Source: Brugia malayi (taxonomy: Eukaryota > Nematoda > Chromadorea > Rhabditida > Onchocercidae). Taken from it: DNA of 64,000 bases. Position numbers and translations under genes: made by a program. The notes beneath the pieces were generated by a model that worked only from the letters and a program-made list of their open reading frames with translations, ran no database searches and was not told the origin of the DNA. The stretch is from positions 19,216,721-19,280,720 of the forward strand of contig NW_025062479.1 of assembly GCF_000002995.4 (NCBI RefSeq). The letters run 5' to 3'. Shown piece after piece: positions 62,701-64,000 of the stretch. Position 1 is the stretch's first letter. Every line of letters begins with the position of its first letter.

Positions 62701-64000
62701 ATGCCTGAACTGATCTTTAAACCTCTTGCTAGCGATCATTTGTGGTCAAATTTACTACTTTTGTAAATGGAAAAAAAAAAATTTAATGGAAAATTTACCA
62801 AAAAATTGTTCTTCACTTACGACACCTGACCAGTACCGAAAATAATCAGCACGAAGTTTTATAAAGTAAATTTTCAGTTCAATATTTTTCGTGTCTAGTA
62901 TACCATGATCGATCATATCCTATTAAGTAAACATTTTCAGACTTATGAACCATTCGCGCCTATTAGAAACAACTACTTAATTATAGAAAGAAGCTTCTGG
63001 TTTTTTTTCTGGACAAGAGAAATGTAAATTAATAAAATTTTGTTAACAATAATTATTTAATAAATCATTCTGTAAGTTGAACAAATCTGCATTACTTCTC
63101 GATTCCTTAGCAACTATGGAGACGAATAAGTTAACATTATTAAGCTAAGAGAATTGTCTGCTCGTTATCATCGAATTTTTTCTGGAAAACTATTCAACTT
63201 ATGGAATGATCTATGATCACAGCAATTTGACGATCAACAACAAAAACGAATCTTCATACACTAGAAAAACGAATCCTCAGGTCGTAATCTAGAAAAGCAA
63301 CAAAATTCTCATCTAGTTTTAAGAGTCTTCTTCATCTGAGAAATCCCAAAAAAGAGTTGGGAGTATCAAAGCACTTTCAAGCATCGGTACGATGTCCTTC
63401 ATGGACCAGCATTATTTTGCTTCTTCTGTAGAATTTAGTTATAAAATAAATCACAACTTACAATCACTTCTTTACAAATGGTGACCACTTCATAACGTGC
63501 TCGGTACATATTGTCACGTAAAATGCGGTGCTTAAGAATTTCTCTTCGTGGTATTTCTCTTTGAAGATCCATGTACATGTTATATTCTTTGCGAAATTTG
63601 TCCAATAAACTCTAAATATATATATATACCAAATTCGATCAGTAGAAATTAAAATTAGTGGACAAGTTTGAACCATAATAATGAATAATTTCTAATTACG
63701 CTTGTTTTTTAAGGACTTCCACGGAAATTATTACACATTTGAACTATGAAAACCACATTGATGAAGTTCTCGGGCTTAGAATCATTACGAATGAAAACAG
63801 GTTTGCAAGTTAATTTCAAAACGTAACTTCATGTATAACTTTTAAAAAAGATGCTTTATAAGCCTGCATCTGTATTTCAAAATTTAGAATTCAAGTTTTA
63901 CAAACCTTGTAGAAGACTGCAAAAAAATTTCTTTCCTCCTTAGTCAGTTCTTTACCATAATTTCCAATCAGTATTTGAAAATTCTGTCTCGCATCATCAA
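59778..64000 (-). CDS. divergent 14-3-3 protein fused to a long low-complexity C-terminal tail (5' partial)
   Basis: Six exons are visible: 63906-64000 (runs off the edge), 63462-63611, 62826-62919, 62431-62594, 62176-62329 and 59778-61837. All junctions keep phase, giving 904 residues. The first 219 are a 14-3-3 domain lacking only its extreme N terminus. Family blocks include ELTKEERNFF, FRYWSGVRKRAEDSYQ, HPIRLALMLNMS and LLRDNLDAW. Matches to human zeta phosphopeptide-groove residues are Lys49, Arg56, Lys120, Arg127, Tyr128, Asn173 and Asn224; Arg60 aligns with Asn. 14-3-3 proteins bind phosphoserine/threonine motifs, usually as dimers. The last exon adds about 685 residues rich in Ser, Thr, Pro, Gln and Arg, with no recognised domain. 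It contains basophilic phosphosite-like motifs (RRRLS at 61791-61805, RRSFSAP around 60111-60131, RRAS at 60030-60041). Ordinary 14-3-3 proteins stop soon after helix 9, so the tail is exceptional. Confidence 0.85.

Noticed and set aside
1..64000. CRISPR arrays, bacterial operons, rRNA, functional tRNA genes, retrotransposon polymerase ORFs
   Set aside because: None seen; the intron structure and families are eukaryotic, and no reverse transcriptase or transposase motifs were found.

Overview
The window is eukaryotic genomic DNA, very AT-rich, with genes split into many short exons. Introns mostly start GT and end TTTTCAG or TTTTTAG. The gene content (a CAP protein with ShK domains, a secreted CULT protein, a Crumbs homologue ending in ERLI) points to a nematode. 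A parasitic, filarial-like species is my guess from overall character; I cannot prove it from sequence alone. Gene models below were built by hand from splice signals, reading-frame phase and protein-family similarity. Gene edges, above all 5' ends, are less certain than internal exons.

Layout, left to right. 1-4.4 kb is gene-poor and carries a diverged duplicated block. 5.4-8.7 kb (+) is a secreted CAP/SCP protein with two C-terminal ShK domains. A short unassigned ORF (-, 8.8 kb) and a small membrane protein (+, 10.6-11.3 kb) follow. 11.8-15.3 kb (-) is a secreted alpha-carbonic anhydrase with all zinc ligands and a hydrophobic C-terminal tail. 15.3-21.5 kb is gene-free. 21.5-24.2 kb (-) is an oxysterol-binding-protein-related protein of the short ORP1/ORP2 type. 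It is divergent from a small, possibly mitochondrial, membrane protein (+, 24.9-26.2 kb), with about 640 bases between the starts. 27.2-28.7 kb (+) is an unrecognised single-pass membrane protein. 29.5-30.2 kb (-) holds three exons of an unknown gene. 31.8-33.4 kb (-) is a small secreted CULT-domain protein with the complete cereblon-type tri-tryptophan cage. 33.4-42 kb is mostly non-coding. 42.0-54.0 kb (+) is a 31-exon Crumbs homologue. At 55.4-56.7 kb two small unknown genes converge and overlap tail to tail. 59.8 kb to the right edge (-) is a divergent 14-3-3 protein fused in frame to a tail of about 685 residues, with its 5' end beyond the window.

There is no operon-like functional cluster. 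The genes cover separate roles: secreted proteins, lipid transfer, epithelial polarity and phosphoprotein binding. The most unusual item is the 14-3-3 fusion: its own tail contains a textbook mode I 14-3-3-binding motif (RSFSAP), which suggests self-regulation. The second is the secreted CULT protein with an intact ligand cage.
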